Part shown: one piece after another, positions 38,296-48,813 of the stretch
Layout of the letters: every line of letters begins with the position of its first letter
Position numbering within the stretch: the stretch's first letter is position 1
NCBI GenBank assembly: GCA_003283025.1
Contig: QBYC01000002.1
Span: 44,286 to 108,285 of the forward strand
Direction: 5' to 3'
Length of the DNA stretch: 64,000 nucleotides
Source of the DNA: Pelagibacteraceae bacterium AG-325-C03
Lineage (GTDB): Bacteria; Pseudomonadota; Alphaproteobacteria; Pelagibacterales; Pelagibacteraceae
Position numbers and translations under genes: made by a program
The notes under the pieces: generated by a model
Seen by the model: the letters and a program-made list of their open reading frames with translations, nothing else
Told to the model about the DNA's origin: nothing
Databases searched by the model: none

Positions 38296-40457
38296 TCTTT
38301 ATTTTGCCTATTCTCCACTAAAGAAACTACAACACTAGGATCAGCTAGAGTAGTAGTGTCTCCGAGATTATCAGGTTCGTTAGCAGCGATTTTTCTTAAG
38401 ATTCTCCTCATTATTTTACCCGATCTAGTTTTAGGTAAACCAGGAGCAAATTGAATGACATCTGGGTAACAAATAGGACCAATCTGTTTTCTCACCCATT
38501 GTTTTAAATCTCTTTCTAAATCACCGGTAGGATTTTCACCAGCATTTAAAGTAACATAACAATATAAACCATTTCCTTTAATACTATGTGGAAAGCCAAC
38601 CACTGCAGCCTCTGCTACTTTTGGATGGGCAACAAATGCACTTTCAATTTCTGCTGTTCCAAGATTGTGTCCTGAAACAATTATTACATCGTCAACTCTA
38701 CCTGTAATCCAATAATAACCATCTTTATCTCTTCTACACCCATCACCGGTAAAATATTTACCGTCAAACTGTGAAAAGTAAGTATCTATAAATCTTTGAT
38801 GATCTCCATAAACAGTTCTCATTTGTCCTGGCCAAGAACTAGCCATGCATAATCTTCCTTGTCCTTCACCTTTAATGATTTTTCCATCTTTATCAACTAA
38901 TACAGGTTTTATTCCATAAAATGGTTTTGTTGCTGAACCTGGTTTTAAATCGATAGCACCTGGTTGAGGAGCAATTAATATTCCCCCAGTTTCTGTTTGC
39001 CACCAAGTATCAACTATAGGACATCTCGAGTCACCAACTGTTTTGAAATACCACATCCATGCCTCTGGATTTATTGGCTCTCCTACTGTTCCTAATAATT
39101 TGAGAGATTTTCTACTTGTTTTTTTAACTGGTTCATCTCCTTCTCTCATCAAAGCACGAATTGCTGTAGGTGCGGTATAAAAAGTGTTAACTCTATATTT
39201 GTCTACGATTTGCCACCACCTTGAATTATCAGGATAATTTGGAACACCCTCAAACATTATGGTAGTTGCTCCATTAGCTAGCGGTCCATAAATTATATAA
39301 CTATGACCCGTTACCCAACCAATATCTGCTGTGCACCAATAAATATCATTAGGCTTATAATCAAAAATATATTGATGAGTCATTGAAGCATAAACCATAT
39401 ACCCACCTGTTGTATGTAATACGCCTTTCGGTTTTCCTGTTGATCCTGATGTGTAAAGAATAAATAACGGATCTTCAGCGCTCATTTCCTCAGGATCACA
39501 TTTGGTAGAAACAGAAGAAATTAGTTTTTCATAAGAAACATCTCTCTCTTCATTCCAATTCACTTGATTACCTGTTCTTTCAATTACAACACACTTCTTT
39601 ACGTTTGGACATCGATCCAAAGCCTCGTCCGCTATTTTTTTAAGAGGAATTATTTTTCCACCTCTAACGCCCTCGTCCGCTGTAATTAAGTATTCTGAGT
39701 CACAATCAGTTATTCTTGTTGCAATTGAGTCAGGAGAAAAACCACCAAAAATTATTGAGTGAACAGCACCTATTCTTGCACAAGCAAGCATCATATAAGC
39801 TAGCTCAGGTATCATAGTTAAGTAGATTGTTACTCGGTCTCCTTTTTGGACACCCAAACTTTTAAGTCCATTAGCTACTTTACTTACATTTTGGTGTAAC
39901 TCTTTAAAAGAAATTTTCTTTGAGTCTGCAGGATCATCTCCAACCCAAATAATTGCTGTTTTATTTGAACTTCTTTTTAAATGTCTATCTATACAATTAG
40001 CAGATGCATTAAGAGTACCATCGTAATACCATTTGATCTTTACGTCTTCTTTACTATATTTGACATTTTTAATTTTTGAATATTTTTTAATCCAAGAAAT
40101 CCGTTTACCCTCTTTAGCCCAAAATTTATTATTTTTTTTGATTGAAAGCTTATATTTCTTTTTATAAAGAGATTCATTTGCATACGCATAATTTGCCCAA
40201 CTATTTGAAACCTTTATTAGAGATTTTCCATCAACATCTTTAACTACTTTAGGTGCTTTAAAACTTATTTTTCTAGGATTTATTTTTTTCGGTTTTGATT
40301 TAAATTTTTTTCTTTTTTTTGATTTTGTTTTCTTGGTTACCGTTTTCCTTGTTTTCTTTGTTTTCTTTACTATTCCAGATTTTTTTCTAGAACTAATAAT
40401 TCTTTTAGTTTTTTTTGTCTTTTTTAAATTTTTCTTCTTCTTTTTTCTTTTAGCCAA
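38292..40457 (-). CDS. acs: Acetyl-CoA synthetase with basic N-terminal extension
   Basis: A 721-residue ANL-family ligase making acetyl-CoA from acetate, ATP and CoA. The core has [20 protein letters not shown] (AMP-binding P loop), [31 protein letters not shown] and the lysine-regulated C-terminal motif [13 protein letters not shown]. It aligns with E. coli Acs from about residue 80. The preceding ~75 residues are extra: 34 of the first 60 are Lys or Arg. The start is TTG (40457-40455) with AGGAG 5 nt upstream; no ATG exists before the core. Propionate or a related acid could be the true substrate. Confidence 0.93.
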   Translation of the reverse strand: MAKRKKKKKNLKKTKKTKRIISSRKKSGIVKKTKKTRKTVTKKTKSKKRKKFKSKPKKINPRKISFKAPKVVKDVDGKSLIKVSNSWANYAYANESLYKKKYKLSIKKNNKFWAKEGKRISWIKKYSKIKNVKYSKEDVKIKWYYDGTLNASANCIDRHLKRSSNKTAIIWVGDDPADSKKISFKELHQNVSKVANGLKSLGVQKGDRVTIYLTMIPELAYMMLACARIGAVHSIIFGGFSPDSIATRITDCDSEYLITADEGVRGGKIIPLKKIADEALDRCPNVKKCVVIERTGNQVNWNEERDVSYEKLISSVSTKCDPEEMSAEDPLFILYTSGSTGKPKGVLHTTGGYMVYASMTHQYIFDYKPNDIYWCTADIGWVTGHSYIIYGPLANGATTIMFEGVPNYPDNSRWWQIVDKYRVNTFYTAPTAIRALMREGDEPVKKTSRKSLKLLGTVGEPINPEAWMWYFKTVGDSRCPIVDTWWQTETGGILIAPQPGAIDLKPGSATKPFYGIKPVLVDKDGKIIKGEGQGRLCMASSWPGQMRTVYGDHQRFIDTYFSQFDGKYFTGDGCRRDKDGYYWITGRVDDVIIVSGHNLGTAEIESAFVAHPKVAEAAVVGFPHSIKGNGLYCYVTLNAGENPTGDLERDLKQWVRKQIGPICYPDVIQFAPGLPKTRSGKIMRRILRKIAANEPDNLGDTTTLADPSVVVSLVENRQNKD

Positions 40458-40462
40458 TATTT

Positions 40463-40467
40463 CTCCT
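40463..40467 (-). promoter_or_regulatory. Shine-Dalgarno deciding the TTG start of acs
   Basis: On the minus strand the sequence reads AGGAG-AAATA-TTG. The strong ribosome-binding site sits at ideal spacing before the TTG and supports translation of the lysine-rich leader. Confidence 0.7.
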
Positions 40468-40888
40468 ACAAACTTCGTACTTTACCCATCTTACAAATAA
40501 TTTTCCAGCTTTTAAAATCAATTGGCATTACAGACAATCTACTTTGTTTAATAAGCGGTAAATGAGAAATAGTCTTTGTTTTTTTTATCTTTTCGAGTGT
40601 GACGGGATATTTTAGACGTTCCTGGAACACAACCTGTACGGCTACAAATCTTTTTTTTCTATCAGTTTTGTCAATAAACGCCTTTTTAACTACTTTTACT
40701 ATACCTACAATTTCCTTACCAATATTTGAATGATAAAAAAAACAACGATCACCTGGTTTCATTTCTTTTAAATTATTTGCTGCTTGATAATTCCTAACAC
40801 CATCCCAAGCTACTCCATTTTCACCGGCTTTTTTTTGTTGATCAATTGACCAAACATCAGGTTCAGATTTTAGTAACCAGTACTTCAT
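40466..40888 (-). CDS. EVE-domain protein
   Basis: A 140-residue stand-alone EVE (PUA-like) domain: [59 protein letters not shown] domains bind modified bases in DNA or RNA; the stand-alone housekeeping type is widespread in alphaproteobacteria and its target is not settled. It ends 8 bp before acs and overlaps its ribosome-binding site, so the two are probably co-transcribed. Confidence 0.93.
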   Translation of the reverse strand: MKYWLLKSEPDVWSIDQQKKAGENGVAWDGVRNYQAANNLKEMKPGDRCFFYHSNIGKEIVGIVKVVKKAFIDKTDRKKRFVAVQVVFQERLKYPVTLEKIKKTKTISHLPLIKQSRLSVMPIDFKSWKIICKMGKVRSL

Positions 40889-40933
40889 TTAATTATTTAA
40901 ATAAAATTATGATATTTCTTAAAATAAATAAAT

Positions 40934-42253
40934 TTATTTGCCCGCAACAACCATTCCTTCTATTAACATAGTCGGAGCATTTGTAGAATATTTAAACTCA
41001 AGGTCATCTGCTAAAGTTATATTTTTAAACATATCATTAAAATTTCCAGCAATAGTAATTTCACTAACAGGGTATTTAAATACTCCATTTTCCAACATAA
41101 ACCCTGTTGCCCCTATAGAATAGTCTCCTGTAACCAAGTTACTTCCACGACCGATCGTTTCGGTTATATACAATGTTTTCTGATTTAATTTTAAGAGATT
41201 ATTGTATGAGATAGATCCTCTTTCAAAATACAAATTACTTGTTCCTCCGCTTCTACCGTTAGATTTCAGGTTCAATTTTTTTCCATAATAAGTATCAATC
41301 AAATAATTCTTTAAAACACCTTGATCCACTAATTTTAATTCCTTGGATACAACTCCTTCATTATCAAAATTTCTTGAACCTAAACCTTTAACAATATCAG
41401 GCTTATCATAAATATTTATCGAGGTTGAAAATATTTCTTCATTTATTTTATCAATTAAAAATGAAGTTCCTCTTGCTATAGAGGAGGCTGATATTGCACT
41501 TGCCAAAACACTTAATATTCCTTTTGAAATTCTTTTATCAAAAATAATACTTATTCTTTCACTTTCTATTTTTTGAGGACTCAATTTTTGAATTGTTCTT
41601 TTAGCAGCCAATGACCCAATCTTATTTGCTTTAACCATATCATGTAAGTGACATGTGTTTGTGAATTCATAATCTCTTTCCATTTTATTATTAGTATTTT
41701 TTGCTACAGCAATACAAGATGCTGAAAAAGACGATGACTTATAACCATTTATAAAACCATCACTGTTTGCTAATATAAAATTTGATTTAGTCTCTGAAAA
41801 ACCAGTTTCCGTATTAACAATTTCTTTCTTTTCAAAAGCAACTTCTTCAACCTCTTTTAAATATTCAATTTTTTCATCATTTTTAATGTGATTATCGTCA
41901 TATAAATTTAAATCTTTAATTTTTGTTGCTAGCAAATCTTTATCTGGTAGAGAGTTAAATTCATCCTCAGGTGTAATTTTAGTTGTTTCTACACATCTTT
42001 CTATCAAGGTTTTAATATTATCTTCTGATAAATTTGAAGATGAAATGCAAGATTTTTTCTTGCCTATATAAGTCGTTAAACTAACACCTAAACTATCTGA
42101 TCTGTCTGACTCATCTAGTCTTCTATTTCTAAAATTAACTGTTTCAGAAATCGAGTGTTTAACTATTGCTGTAGCATCTGTTGCACCTAATTTTTTTGCT
42201 AAATCTATACAAAAAGATGCTTTTTCTTTCAAATAACCTTGATCTTTAACCAT
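40934..42253 (-). CDS. pmbA: TldD/PmbA-family metalloprotease, inactive-type subunit
   Basis: A 439-residue TldE/PmbA homologue (SISETVNFRNRRLDESDRSDSLGVSLTTYIGKKK near the N terminus, ISKGILSVLASAISASSIARGTSFL in the middle, DDLEFKYSTNAPTMLIEGMVVAGK at the end). It lacks an HExxxH zinc motif, as expected for the non-catalytic partner of TldD. The TldD-TldE complex degrades unfolded peptides and matures some peptide natural products in enterobacteria. It lies 5 bp after tldD. Confidence 0.94.
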   Translation of the reverse strand: MVKDQGYLKEKASFCIDLAKKLGATDATAIVKHSISETVNFRNRRLDESDRSDSLGVSLTTYIGKKKSCISSSNLSEDNIKTLIERCVETTKITPEDEFNSLPDKDLLATKIKDLNLYDDNHIKNDEKIEYLKEVEEVAFEKKEIVNTETGFSETKSNFILANSDGFINGYKSSSFSASCIAVAKNTNNKMERDYEFTNTCHLHDMVKANKIGSLAAKRTIQKLSPQKIESERISIIFDKRISKGILSVLASAISASSIARGTSFLIDKINEEIFSTSINIYDKPDIVKGLGSRNFDNEGVVSKELKLVDQGVLKNYLIDTYYGKKLNLKSNGRSGGTSNLYFERGSISYNNLLKLNQKTLYITETIGRGSNLVTGDYSIGATGFMLENGVFKYPVSEITIAGNFNDMFKNITLADDLEFKYSTNAPTMLIEGMVVAGK

Positions 42254-42258
42254 ATGAA

Positions 42259-43671
42259 CTATAGTTGAGTTCCACCAACAGTCATTTTATTAATCAAGAT
42301 CGAAGGTTGGGCTACTCCAACTGGTACACCCTGACCTGCTTTTCCACAAGTACCAATACCAGGATCAAGCATCATGTTATTCCCAACCAATGAAACTTCT
42401 TTTAAGATTGACGGCCCGTCACCAACTAAAGTTGCTCCTTTGATAGGAGCACCTATTCTGCCATTTGTGATTTCATAAGCTTCAGTGCAATTAAATACAA
42501 ACTTTCCAGAAGTAATATCTACCTGACCACCACCAAAACTTACAGCAAATATTCCTTTATCAACTGATTTTATCATTTCTTCCTGAGAGTATTTTCCATT
42601 TAACATCATTGTATTTCTCATTCTTGGGAGAACTATATGTTTGTAACTTTCTCTTCTCCCACTCCCTGTAGATTTAGTGTTCATTAATCTTGCATTTAGA
42701 CGATCTTGCATAAAATTTTTTAAAATACCATTTTCAATTAAAACAGTTCTCTCCGTAGGGGTTCCTTCATCATCAATTGTAATACTCCCCCGTTTATTAT
42801 GCAAAGTTCCATCATCAACAATTGTAACTCCCTCACTTGCAACTTTCTGTCCCATTAAATTATGAAACGCAGATGTTTTTTTTCTATTAAAATCTCCTTC
42901 TAAACCGTGACCTATCGCTTCATGAATAAGTATTGCAGGCCATCCTGGCCCTAAAACCACCTGCATTTCTCCTGCGGGAGCAGGCTTACTATCTAAATTT
43001 ATTGAAGCAATTCTAAATGCTTCATCACATACTTTTTTCCAATTATCAGCTTTAAGATATTCATCATAAGACTGTCTGCCGCCAATACCGTAAACCCCAG
43101 TTTCTTTTTTCCCATTTTTTTCAAGCATAATAGAAACATTAAAACGAATTAAAGGTCTAACATCTGTCAGTACTTCACCGCCTGATCTAATTATCTCGAT
43201 AGACTTTTGTTCTCCAGAAAAACTTGCAGTTACTTGTTGAACAAAACCACTTTTTGCTCTCATATAATTATTAATCTCTTTTAATAGATGTAATTTTGAT
43301 TGAAGTGATTTATCTTCTATGGGGTTAATATTTTTATAAAACTGCTCGTTTGTTTTTGGTATCTCATGATTATAAAAACCTTTCTTTGATTTTAATGTTG
43401 AAATTAAATTATCAGCCGATTGTTTTAACGAATTTTTTGATATTTCATTTGAATGAGAATATGCAACAACTTCGCCTGTCACGGCTCGTAAGCCATAACC
43501 TAAATCAGAACTATAAGTAGAGCTTTTAATTTCACCATCATCCAACACAATAGACTCACTTTTTGAATTTTCCAAATAAAGTTCACCATCATCACATTTA
43601 TTAAGTACCTCAGAGATAATTTTTTCCGCATCATTTCTTGATAAGTCTGTTTTGTTAAAAAAATTAATCAT
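42259..43671 (-). CDS. tldD: Metalloprotease TldD
   Basis: A 470-residue catalytic subunit. The zinc motif HEAIGH sits in PAILIHEAIGHGLEGDF at about residue 250. GQKVASEGVTIVDDGTLHNKRGSITIDDEGTPTERTVLIENGILKNFMQDRLNARLM and GGGQVDITSGKFVFNCTEAYEI are typical of TldD. With the adjacent PmbA it forms the heterodimeric TldD/E protease. The 170 bp upstream (43672-43841) holds no gene I can support. Confidence 0.96.
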   Translation of the reverse strand: MINFFNKTDLSRNDAEKIISEVLNKCDDGELYLENSKSESIVLDDGEIKSSTYSSDLGYGLRAVTGEVVAYSHSNEISKNSLKQSADNLISTLKSKKGFYNHEIPKTNEQFYKNINPIEDKSLQSKLHLLKEINNYMRAKSGFVQQVTASFSGEQKSIEIIRSGGEVLTDVRPLIRFNVSIMLEKNGKKETGVYGIGGRQSYDEYLKADNWKKVCDEAFRIASINLDSKPAPAGEMQVVLGPGWPAILIHEAIGHGLEGDFNRKKTSAFHNLMGQKVASEGVTIVDDGTLHNKRGSITIDDEGTPTERTVLIENGILKNFMQDRLNARLMNTKSTGSGRRESYKHIVLPRMRNTMMLNGKYSQEEMIKSVDKGIFAVSFGGGQVDITSGKFVFNCTEAYEITNGRIGAPIKGATLVGDGPSILKEVSLVGNNMMLDPGIGTCGKAGQGVPVGVAQPSILINKMTVGGTQL

Positions 43672-43841
43672 AAATTATGTTATCACAATTAATAAATTTA
43701 TACGACGCGACGTACTATACTTAAAATGTCAATAACTGTTTTTACTTGATATTTATGAATAAATATGAGGTTAAAATTAGCGAAAGTGGGTATGGGTTTA
43801 TCAAAGTATACGGATTGTTGGTTTTTCTAAGTAATATTCTA

Positions 43842-44918
43842 TTATAATTTTAACCCAGGTCCCTTCATGTATGGAGCATCTTTATCTAGAGGCCATCTTG
43901 ATTTAACTGATAAAGTAAAATCATCAATAATATTTTTTTTAAATCTTTGTATACCAGCCCAAGCAATCATGGCGGCGTTATCTCCACAAAATTTTATATC
44001 TGGGTAAATAGTTTCAAAATTCATCTCTTTTGATAGAGACGATAAACTATTTCTTATAGTTTTATTAGCCGCAACTCCACCAGCCACGACAAACTGAAAA
44101 TTTTCTCTTTTTGTCTTTTCTTTAAACATTTTAACAGCAACTTTAGCTTTCTTATAAAGAATTTTATTAATTGTATTTTGAAAAGACGCCGCTAAATTAT
44201 ATTTTATCTGATCTTTACCTTTAATTTTTTTTGACTCTCTCAGAACTGCTGTTTTAAGACCAGCAAAGGATAGGTTACAACCTGCTTTATTAATAATTGG
44301 TTCAGGTAGTTTAAAAAAATTTTTGTCTCCTAATTTTGCAAATTTTTCAACGTGTGGTCCACCAGGATAACCTAGATTTAACATCTTTGCAGTTTTATCA
44401 AATGCTTCACCTAAAGCGTCGTCTATCGTTGTTCCTAATTGTTCATATTTATTTATACCTCTAACTATTAAAAATTGTGTATGACCCCCTGAAATCAATA
44501 AAAATAAATAAGGGAACTGAATTTTTTTTTCTAAACCAGGACTTAATGCATGTCCTTCTAGATGATTTATTCCTATAAACGGTTTATTAGAAAATGCAGC
44601 AATTGATTTTCCGATATTTAAACCAACGGTTAAACAAACTATTAAACCAGGTCCAGCAGTTGCTGCAACTCCGTCCATTTCATCAATTGAAATTTTACTT
44701 TCCTTTAAAGCGGTATTAATAATATACTCTATATTTTCTAAATGAGCTCTAGCTGCTAACTCTGGGACGACACCACCAAATTTTTTATGTTCCTCAATTT
44801 GACTTGAAACTATATTGGACAGGATGTCCGCAGTTCCTTTGTCATTTTCTCTTATTACAGCAGCGGCCGTTTCATCGCAACTGGTTTCAATTCCAAGAAA
44901 AGTTATTTTTTTTGCCAT
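43842..44918 (-). CDS. tsaD: tRNA N6-threonylcarbamoyladenosine transferase
   Basis: A 358-residue ASKHA-fold enzyme that transfers the threonylcarbamoyl group to A37 of ANN-reading tRNAs. The start FLGIETSCDETAAAVI, the metal motif H119-L-E-G-H123, and DDALGEAFDKTAKMLNLGYPGGP and VVAGGVAANKTIR are diagnostic. It is divergent from hemC with a 57-bp spacer, a neighbourhood common in alphaproteobacteria. Confidence 0.98.
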   Translation of the reverse strand: MAKKITFLGIETSCDETAAAVIRENDKGTADILSNIVSSQIEEHKKFGGVVPELAARAHLENIEYIINTALKESKISIDEMDGVAATAGPGLIVCLTVGLNIGKSIAAFSNKPFIGINHLEGHALSPGLEKKIQFPYLFLLISGGHTQFLIVRGINKYEQLGTTIDDALGEAFDKTAKMLNLGYPGGPHVEKFAKLGDKNFFKLPEPIINKAGCNLSFAGLKTAVLRESKKIKGKDQIKYNLAASFQNTINKILYKKAKVAVKMFKEKTKRENFQFVVAGGVAANKTIRNSLSSLSKEMNFETIYPDIKFCGDNAAMIAWAGIQRFKKNIIDDFTLSVKSRWPLDKDAPYMKGPGLKL

Positions 44919-44975
44919 TAACTGTTAAATTATTTAAATAGTATAATTTATATCTATTAATTATATAATCAATTA

Positions 44976-45896
44976 ATGACTAAAATTACAATCGGTGCGA
45001 GAGGAAGCAAGCTTTCAATTGCATATGTCGAAAAGGTTAAGGAGCTTTTAATTCAAAGAAATAAAGATTTGAATAAAAAAAATATACATTTCAAAGCTAT
45101 AAAAACTTCTGGTGACATAAATCAAAATATAAAATTGTCTGAAATAGGAGGAAAAAAACTGTTTTGTAAAGAAATTGAAGAAAAGCTTATAAAAAAAGAA
45201 ATTGATATAGCTGTTCATTCATTAAAGGATATGGAGACGGAAGAAGACGATAAACTGATTATAGGTGCATTTGTAAAGAGAAATGATTTTAGAGATGTAA
45301 TTATAAGCAGTAAAATTAAAACCTTAGGAGATCTACAAAGAAAAATAGTTATTGGTTCAAGTTCTAGAAGAAGGGAGCTTCAACTGAAAAAAATTAATAA
45401 AAATATTTCAGTAAAAAGTATGAGAGGAAATATAGATACCAGGGTAAAAAAACTTGAAAAGGATAAATTAGACGGAATAATTTTAGCGGCAGCAGGAGTT
45501 AAAAGCTTAAATTTAGATAATAAAATAGGTTTGTGTTTTAAAATTGAGGAAGTTTTACCTGCAGCAGGACAAGGCATAATAGCCGTCCAGTGCAATAAAA
45601 ATAACAATACAATAAAAAGTTTTTTGAGAAATATTAATGATCGAGACACTGAAATATGCGCAAGATCTGAACGAGCAACATTAGAAGTTATTGGAGGAGA
45701 TTGCGAAACAGCAGTTGGCTGTTTAGCAGTAGTAGAAAATGATAATCTTAAATTAACAGCTCAATTATTTTCAGATACTGGATTGAAAAGCTATGAGTTT
45801 GAGATGATGGGTAAAACTACTGAAGCAGTAAAAATTGGTAAATCAGTTGGGGAGGAATTATTAAAACTCGCAGGATCGGAATTTAAAAAAAAATGA
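44976..45896 (+). CDS. hemC: Hydroxymethylbilane synthase
   Basis: A 306-residue porphobilinogen deaminase that polymerises four porphobilinogens. Signatures: IGARGSKLSIAYVEKV, SLKDMETE (catalytic Asp region), VIGSSSRRRELQL, and the dipyrromethane cofactor attachment Cys243 in GGDCETAVG. It overlaps hemD by 4 bp. With hemE, hemH and hemJ elsewhere in the window this gives five haem genes in 21 kb. Confidence 0.98.
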   Translation: MTKITIGARGSKLSIAYVEKVKELLIQRNKDLNKKNIHFKAIKTSGDINQNIKLSEIGGKKLFCKEIEEKLIKKEIDIAVHSLKDMETEEDDKLIIGAFVKRNDFRDVIISSKIKTLGDLQRKIVIGSSSRRRELQLKKINKNISVKSMRGNIDTRVKKLEKDKLDGIILAAAGVKSLNLDNKIGLCFKIEEVLPAAGQGIIAVQCNKNNNTIKSFLRNINDRDTEICARSERATLEVIGGDCETAVGCLAVVENDNLKLTAQLFSDTGLKSYEFEMMGKTTEAVKIGKSVGEELLKLAGSEFKKK

Positions 45897-46591
45897 ATAT
45901 TTTAATTACAAGACCCTTAATAGACTCGGAGGATTTAATGGGAAAATTTTTTTCTTTAGGACATAAGATAGTACAAATCCCAACTTTAAAGATCTCAGCA
46001 GCTAATGTTGGTCCAATTGACGCAAAAAAATATGATGCATTTATTTTTACAAGTACAAACGCTATTAGAAATTTAAAGTTAAAAAATCAAGATACTAACA
46101 AGATATGTTTTTGTGTTGGGTATATTACAGAAAAAATTGTAAGACAAAAAGGATACAATAATACAATTTCTGCTGGAGGTACCGTAAACGCTCTTAAAAA
46201 TATTATTTCAAATTCAGATCAAATCGATAAAAAAAAATCTATAGCATATTTTTGCGGTGATTATATTTCTTCAAATTTAGATATTGAACTTAAAAATGAA
46301 GGATTTAAGATTGATAAGATAATCAACTATACTTCTAAAAAAATTACCGATCTTAATGAAGAAAATAATAAAATAATTAATAATCATCCTCCTGACATAA
46401 TTTTTATTTACTCTAAAAGAAGTGCTGAGAGTTTAAGTGAAATAGTAAAAAAATACTCTTTGAATGGTTTGATGACAGAGTCTAAAGTATTATGTATAAG
46501 TGAAAAAGTTTTAAGTGTATTAAAAAATTTAGGATGGAAAAAATTGGAAGTTTTCCAGCCAGGCGAAGAATTAGAAAAACTGAAAATTTAA
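45893..46591 (+). CDS. hemD: Uroporphyrinogen-III synthase
   Basis: A 232-residue two-domain HemD (ILITRPLIDSEDLMGKFFSLGHKIVQIPTLKI; DAFIFTSTNAIRNL; PDIIFIYSKRSAESLSEIV) that closes and inverts ring D to make uroporphyrinogen III. The family is weakly conserved, and the call leans on its position after hemC and on these blocks. The MscS gene starts 4 bp later. Confidence 0.9.
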   Translation: MNILITRPLIDSEDLMGKFFSLGHKIVQIPTLKISAANVGPIDAKKYDAFIFTSTNAIRNLKLKNQDTNKICFCVGYITEKIVRQKGYNNTISAGGTVNALKNIISNSDQIDKKKSIAYFCGDYISSNLDIELKNEGFKIDKIINYTSKKITDLNEENNKIINNHPPDIIFIYSKRSAESLSEIVKKYSLNGLMTESKVLCISEKVLSVLKNLGWKKLEVFQPGEELEKLKI

Positions 46592-46595
46592 ACAT

Positions 46596-47690
46596 ATGGA
46601 AGTATTACAAAATTTTAAAAATTTATTTTTTGATGTGTGGAATAAAGGAATTTCTGGAGTTAACATTTCAGAGATAATCATTGCTTTATTTATCTTTTTA
46701 TTCTTCCTATTTTTGAGAGGTGTTTTTTCAAAATTTGTAGTTAAACGATTAGAAAATTATGTATCAAAATCTACAAATAATTTTGACAATTCTCTCGTTT
46801 TTTCAATGGAAGGGCCAGCAAAGTTCTTTCCAATTGTTTTAGGTTTTTTTGTTTCAACAAGTTATTTATCTGTTGAGACTCAGGCGGCTGAATTTTTAGA
46901 AACTGTTAATCGTTCTTTAATAACTATTTTAATATTTTGGACATTTCATCAAATTATTGGTCCTTTTTCTGTAGTTATTAAATCTGTTGGTGGTTTGCTC
47001 TCAAAAGATCTAATCAATTGGATAATAAAAGCTATAAAAGTTTTAATTTTTATTTTAGGTGCTGCAGCTGTCCTCGAACTTTGGGGAATCAAAATTGGCC
47101 CTATTATTGCAGGATTAGGATTATTTGGTGTTGCTGTAGCATTGGGAGCTCAGGATTTATTTAAAAACTTAATTTCAGGTATATTAGTCTTAGTTGAGAG
47201 AAGATTCCAAGTAGGTGATTGGATTTATGTTGAAGGAGTTATTGAGGGAACAGTAGAAAGTATCGGTTTTAGATCAACTGTAGTAAGAAGATTTGATAAG
47301 TCTCAAGCAACTATTCCAAACTTTCAATTTGCTGAAAAGGCAGTGATTAATTATACCCAAACAACAAATAGAAGAATTAATTGGATGATCGGATTAGAAT
47401 ACCGAACTTCCAGCGATCAATTGAAAAATATTAAGAACGAAATTGAGAAATATATAGAAAAAAATGATGACTTCATAAAATCTAAGGACACAATGCTATC
47501 AGTGAAAATAGATCAATTTGCAGCAAGTTCTATTGATATCAGATTAATTTGTTTTACAAAAACAAAGCATTTTCAAGAATGGTTAAATGTAAAAGATACT
47601 TTGGCTTTAGAAATTAAAAATATTGTAGAAAAGAATAAAGCATCATTTGCATTTCCAAGCACATCGCTTTATGTGGAGAAAAATTCATGA
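46596..47690 (+). CDS. Small-conductance mechanosensitive channel (MscS family)
   Basis: A 364-residue membrane protein with four or five hydrophobic helices and the MscS pore and beta-domain signature (IGPIIAGLGLFGVAVALGAQDLFKNLISGILVLVERRFQVGDWI, GTVESIGFRSTVVRRFDKSQATIPN). It releases solutes on hypo-osmotic shock. The number of helices ahead of the pore is larger than in E. coli MscS. It overlaps the YggT gene by 4 bp within the run hemC-hemD-mscS-yggT-folD. Confidence 0.93.
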   Translation: MEVLQNFKNLFFDVWNKGISGVNISEIIIALFIFLFFLFLRGVFSKFVVKRLENYVSKSTNNFDNSLVFSMEGPAKFFPIVLGFFVSTSYLSVETQAAEFLETVNRSLITILIFWTFHQIIGPFSVVIKSVGGLLSKDLINWIIKAIKVLIFILGAAAVLELWGIKIGPIIAGLGLFGVAVALGAQDLFKNLISGILVLVERRFQVGDWIYVEGVIEGTVESIGFRSTVVRRFDKSQATIPNFQFAEKAVINYTQTTNRRINWMIGLEYRTSSDQLKNIKNEIEKYIEKNDDFIKSKDTMLSVKIDQFAASSIDIRLICFTKTKHFQEWLNVKDTLALEIKNIVEKNKASFAFPSTSLYVEKNS

Positions 47691-47977
47691 AATCAGTTTT
47701 AATTTTATTTGATAATGTGATTACACTTTACATATGGATATTGATAATTAATGCAGTTATAAGTTGGTTAGTTGCTTTCAATATCTTAAACACAGGAAAT
47801 AGATTTGTTTACTCAGTTCTTGATTTTTCTTATAGGTTAACCTCCCCAGCATTGAACTACATAAGGAGGATTTTGCCTAATTTAGGTTCTATAGATATTT
47901 CTCCGGTAATATTAATTTTAGCACTTATGTTTTTAAGAAATTTTATTTTTGAAATATTTGCTCCAAGTTTATTTTAA
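47687..47977 (+). CDS. YggT-family membrane protein
   Basis: A 96-residue protein with two hydrophobic helices and the YggT pattern (LYIWILIINAVISWLVAFNI, SYRLTSPALNYIRRILPNLGSIDISPVILILALMFLRNFI). YggT proteins are implicated in osmotic tolerance and membrane organisation, but their mechanism is unknown. It sits between the MscS gene and folD with a 4-bp overlap and a 2-bp gap. Confidence 0.92.
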   Translation: MKSVLILFDNVITLYIWILIINAVISWLVAFNILNTGNRFVYSVLDFSYRLTSPALNYIRRILPNLGSIDISPVILILALMFLRNFIFEIFAPSLF

Positions 47978-47979
47978 TT

Positions 47980-48813
47980 ATGATTATAGATGGAAAAAAA
48001 GAGGCAGAAATCTTAAGACAAGAGATTAAAAAAGAAATTAACTCAATAAAATCAAAAAATAAAGCGCCAGGACTAACAGTAATATTAATCGGTGATTATT
48101 TGCCAAGTCAAATTTACGTAAAGAACAAAGAAAAAAGTGCTAAGGAGGTAGGGATTAATTCTGATGTTGTAAGGTACTCAAAAGACGTACAAGAAATAGA
48201 AGTTTTAAAGAAAATTGAAGATTTAAATAACGACTCCAGTATTTCTGGAATACTAGTTCAATTACCATTACCTCCTCAGATTAATAAGGAAAAAATAATT
48301 AATGCTATTAGTCCTAAAAAAGATGTAGATGGATTTCACCCGATAAATGTTGGAAATCTTTCATCTGGTTATAGTGCTATTGCTCCTTGCACTCCTTTAG
48401 GTTGCTTATATTTAATAAAAAAAGTTGAAAAAAATTTATCAGGAAAACATGCTGTTATAATTGGAAGATCAAATTTAAATGGTAAACCCATGGCGCAATT
48501 ACTTTTAAATGAAAATTGTACAGTTACAATTGTTCACACAAAAACAAAAGAGCTAAAAAATGAATGTTTAAAAGCAGATATCCTAGTAGCAGCAGTAGGA
48601 GTAGCTAAACTAGTAAAAGAAGATTGGGTAAAAAAAAATTCAATAGTTATTGATGTAGGAATTAATAAGGTGGGTAATAAAATTGTTGGAGACGTAGATT
48701 TTGAGACAGTAAAAGTAAAAACTAAAGCTATAACTCCTGTGCCCGGTGGTGTAGGTCCAATGACTATTGCTTGCTTATTAAAAAATACCCTAGATTGTTT
48801 TAAAGCTCGTTAG
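47980..48813 (+). CDS. folD: Methylenetetrahydrofolate dehydrogenase/cyclohydrolase
   Basis: A 277-residue bifunctional one-carbon enzyme interconverting 5,10-methylene-THF and 10-formyl-THF. Catalytic lysine region SQIYVKNKEKSAKEVG, signature GILVQLPLPPQINKE, nucleotide-binding VIIGRSNLNGKPMAQLLL and TPVPGGVGPMTIACLL are all present. It overlaps the convergent PsiE-like gene by 14 bp, the largest tail-to-tail overlap in the window. Confidence 0.98.
   Translation: MIIDGKKEAEILRQEIKKEINSIKSKNKAPGLTVILIGDYLPSQIYVKNKEKSAKEVGINSDVVRYSKDVQEIEVLKKIEDLNNDSSISGILVQLPLPPQINKEKIINAISPKKDVDGFHPINVGNLSSGYSAIAPCTPLGCLYLIKKVEKNLSGKHAVIIGRSNLNGKPMAQLLLNENCTVTIVHTKTKELKNECLKADILVAAVGVAKLVKEDWVKKNSIVIDVGINKVGNKIVGDVDFETVKVKTKAITPVPGGVGPMTIACLLKNTLDCFKAR

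Noticed and set aside
43672..43841. TTGACA-like and TATA-like boxes upstream of tldD as a promoter
   Set aside because: The spacing (about 24 bp) does not fit a sigma-70 promoter, and AT-rich DNA gives such boxes by chance.
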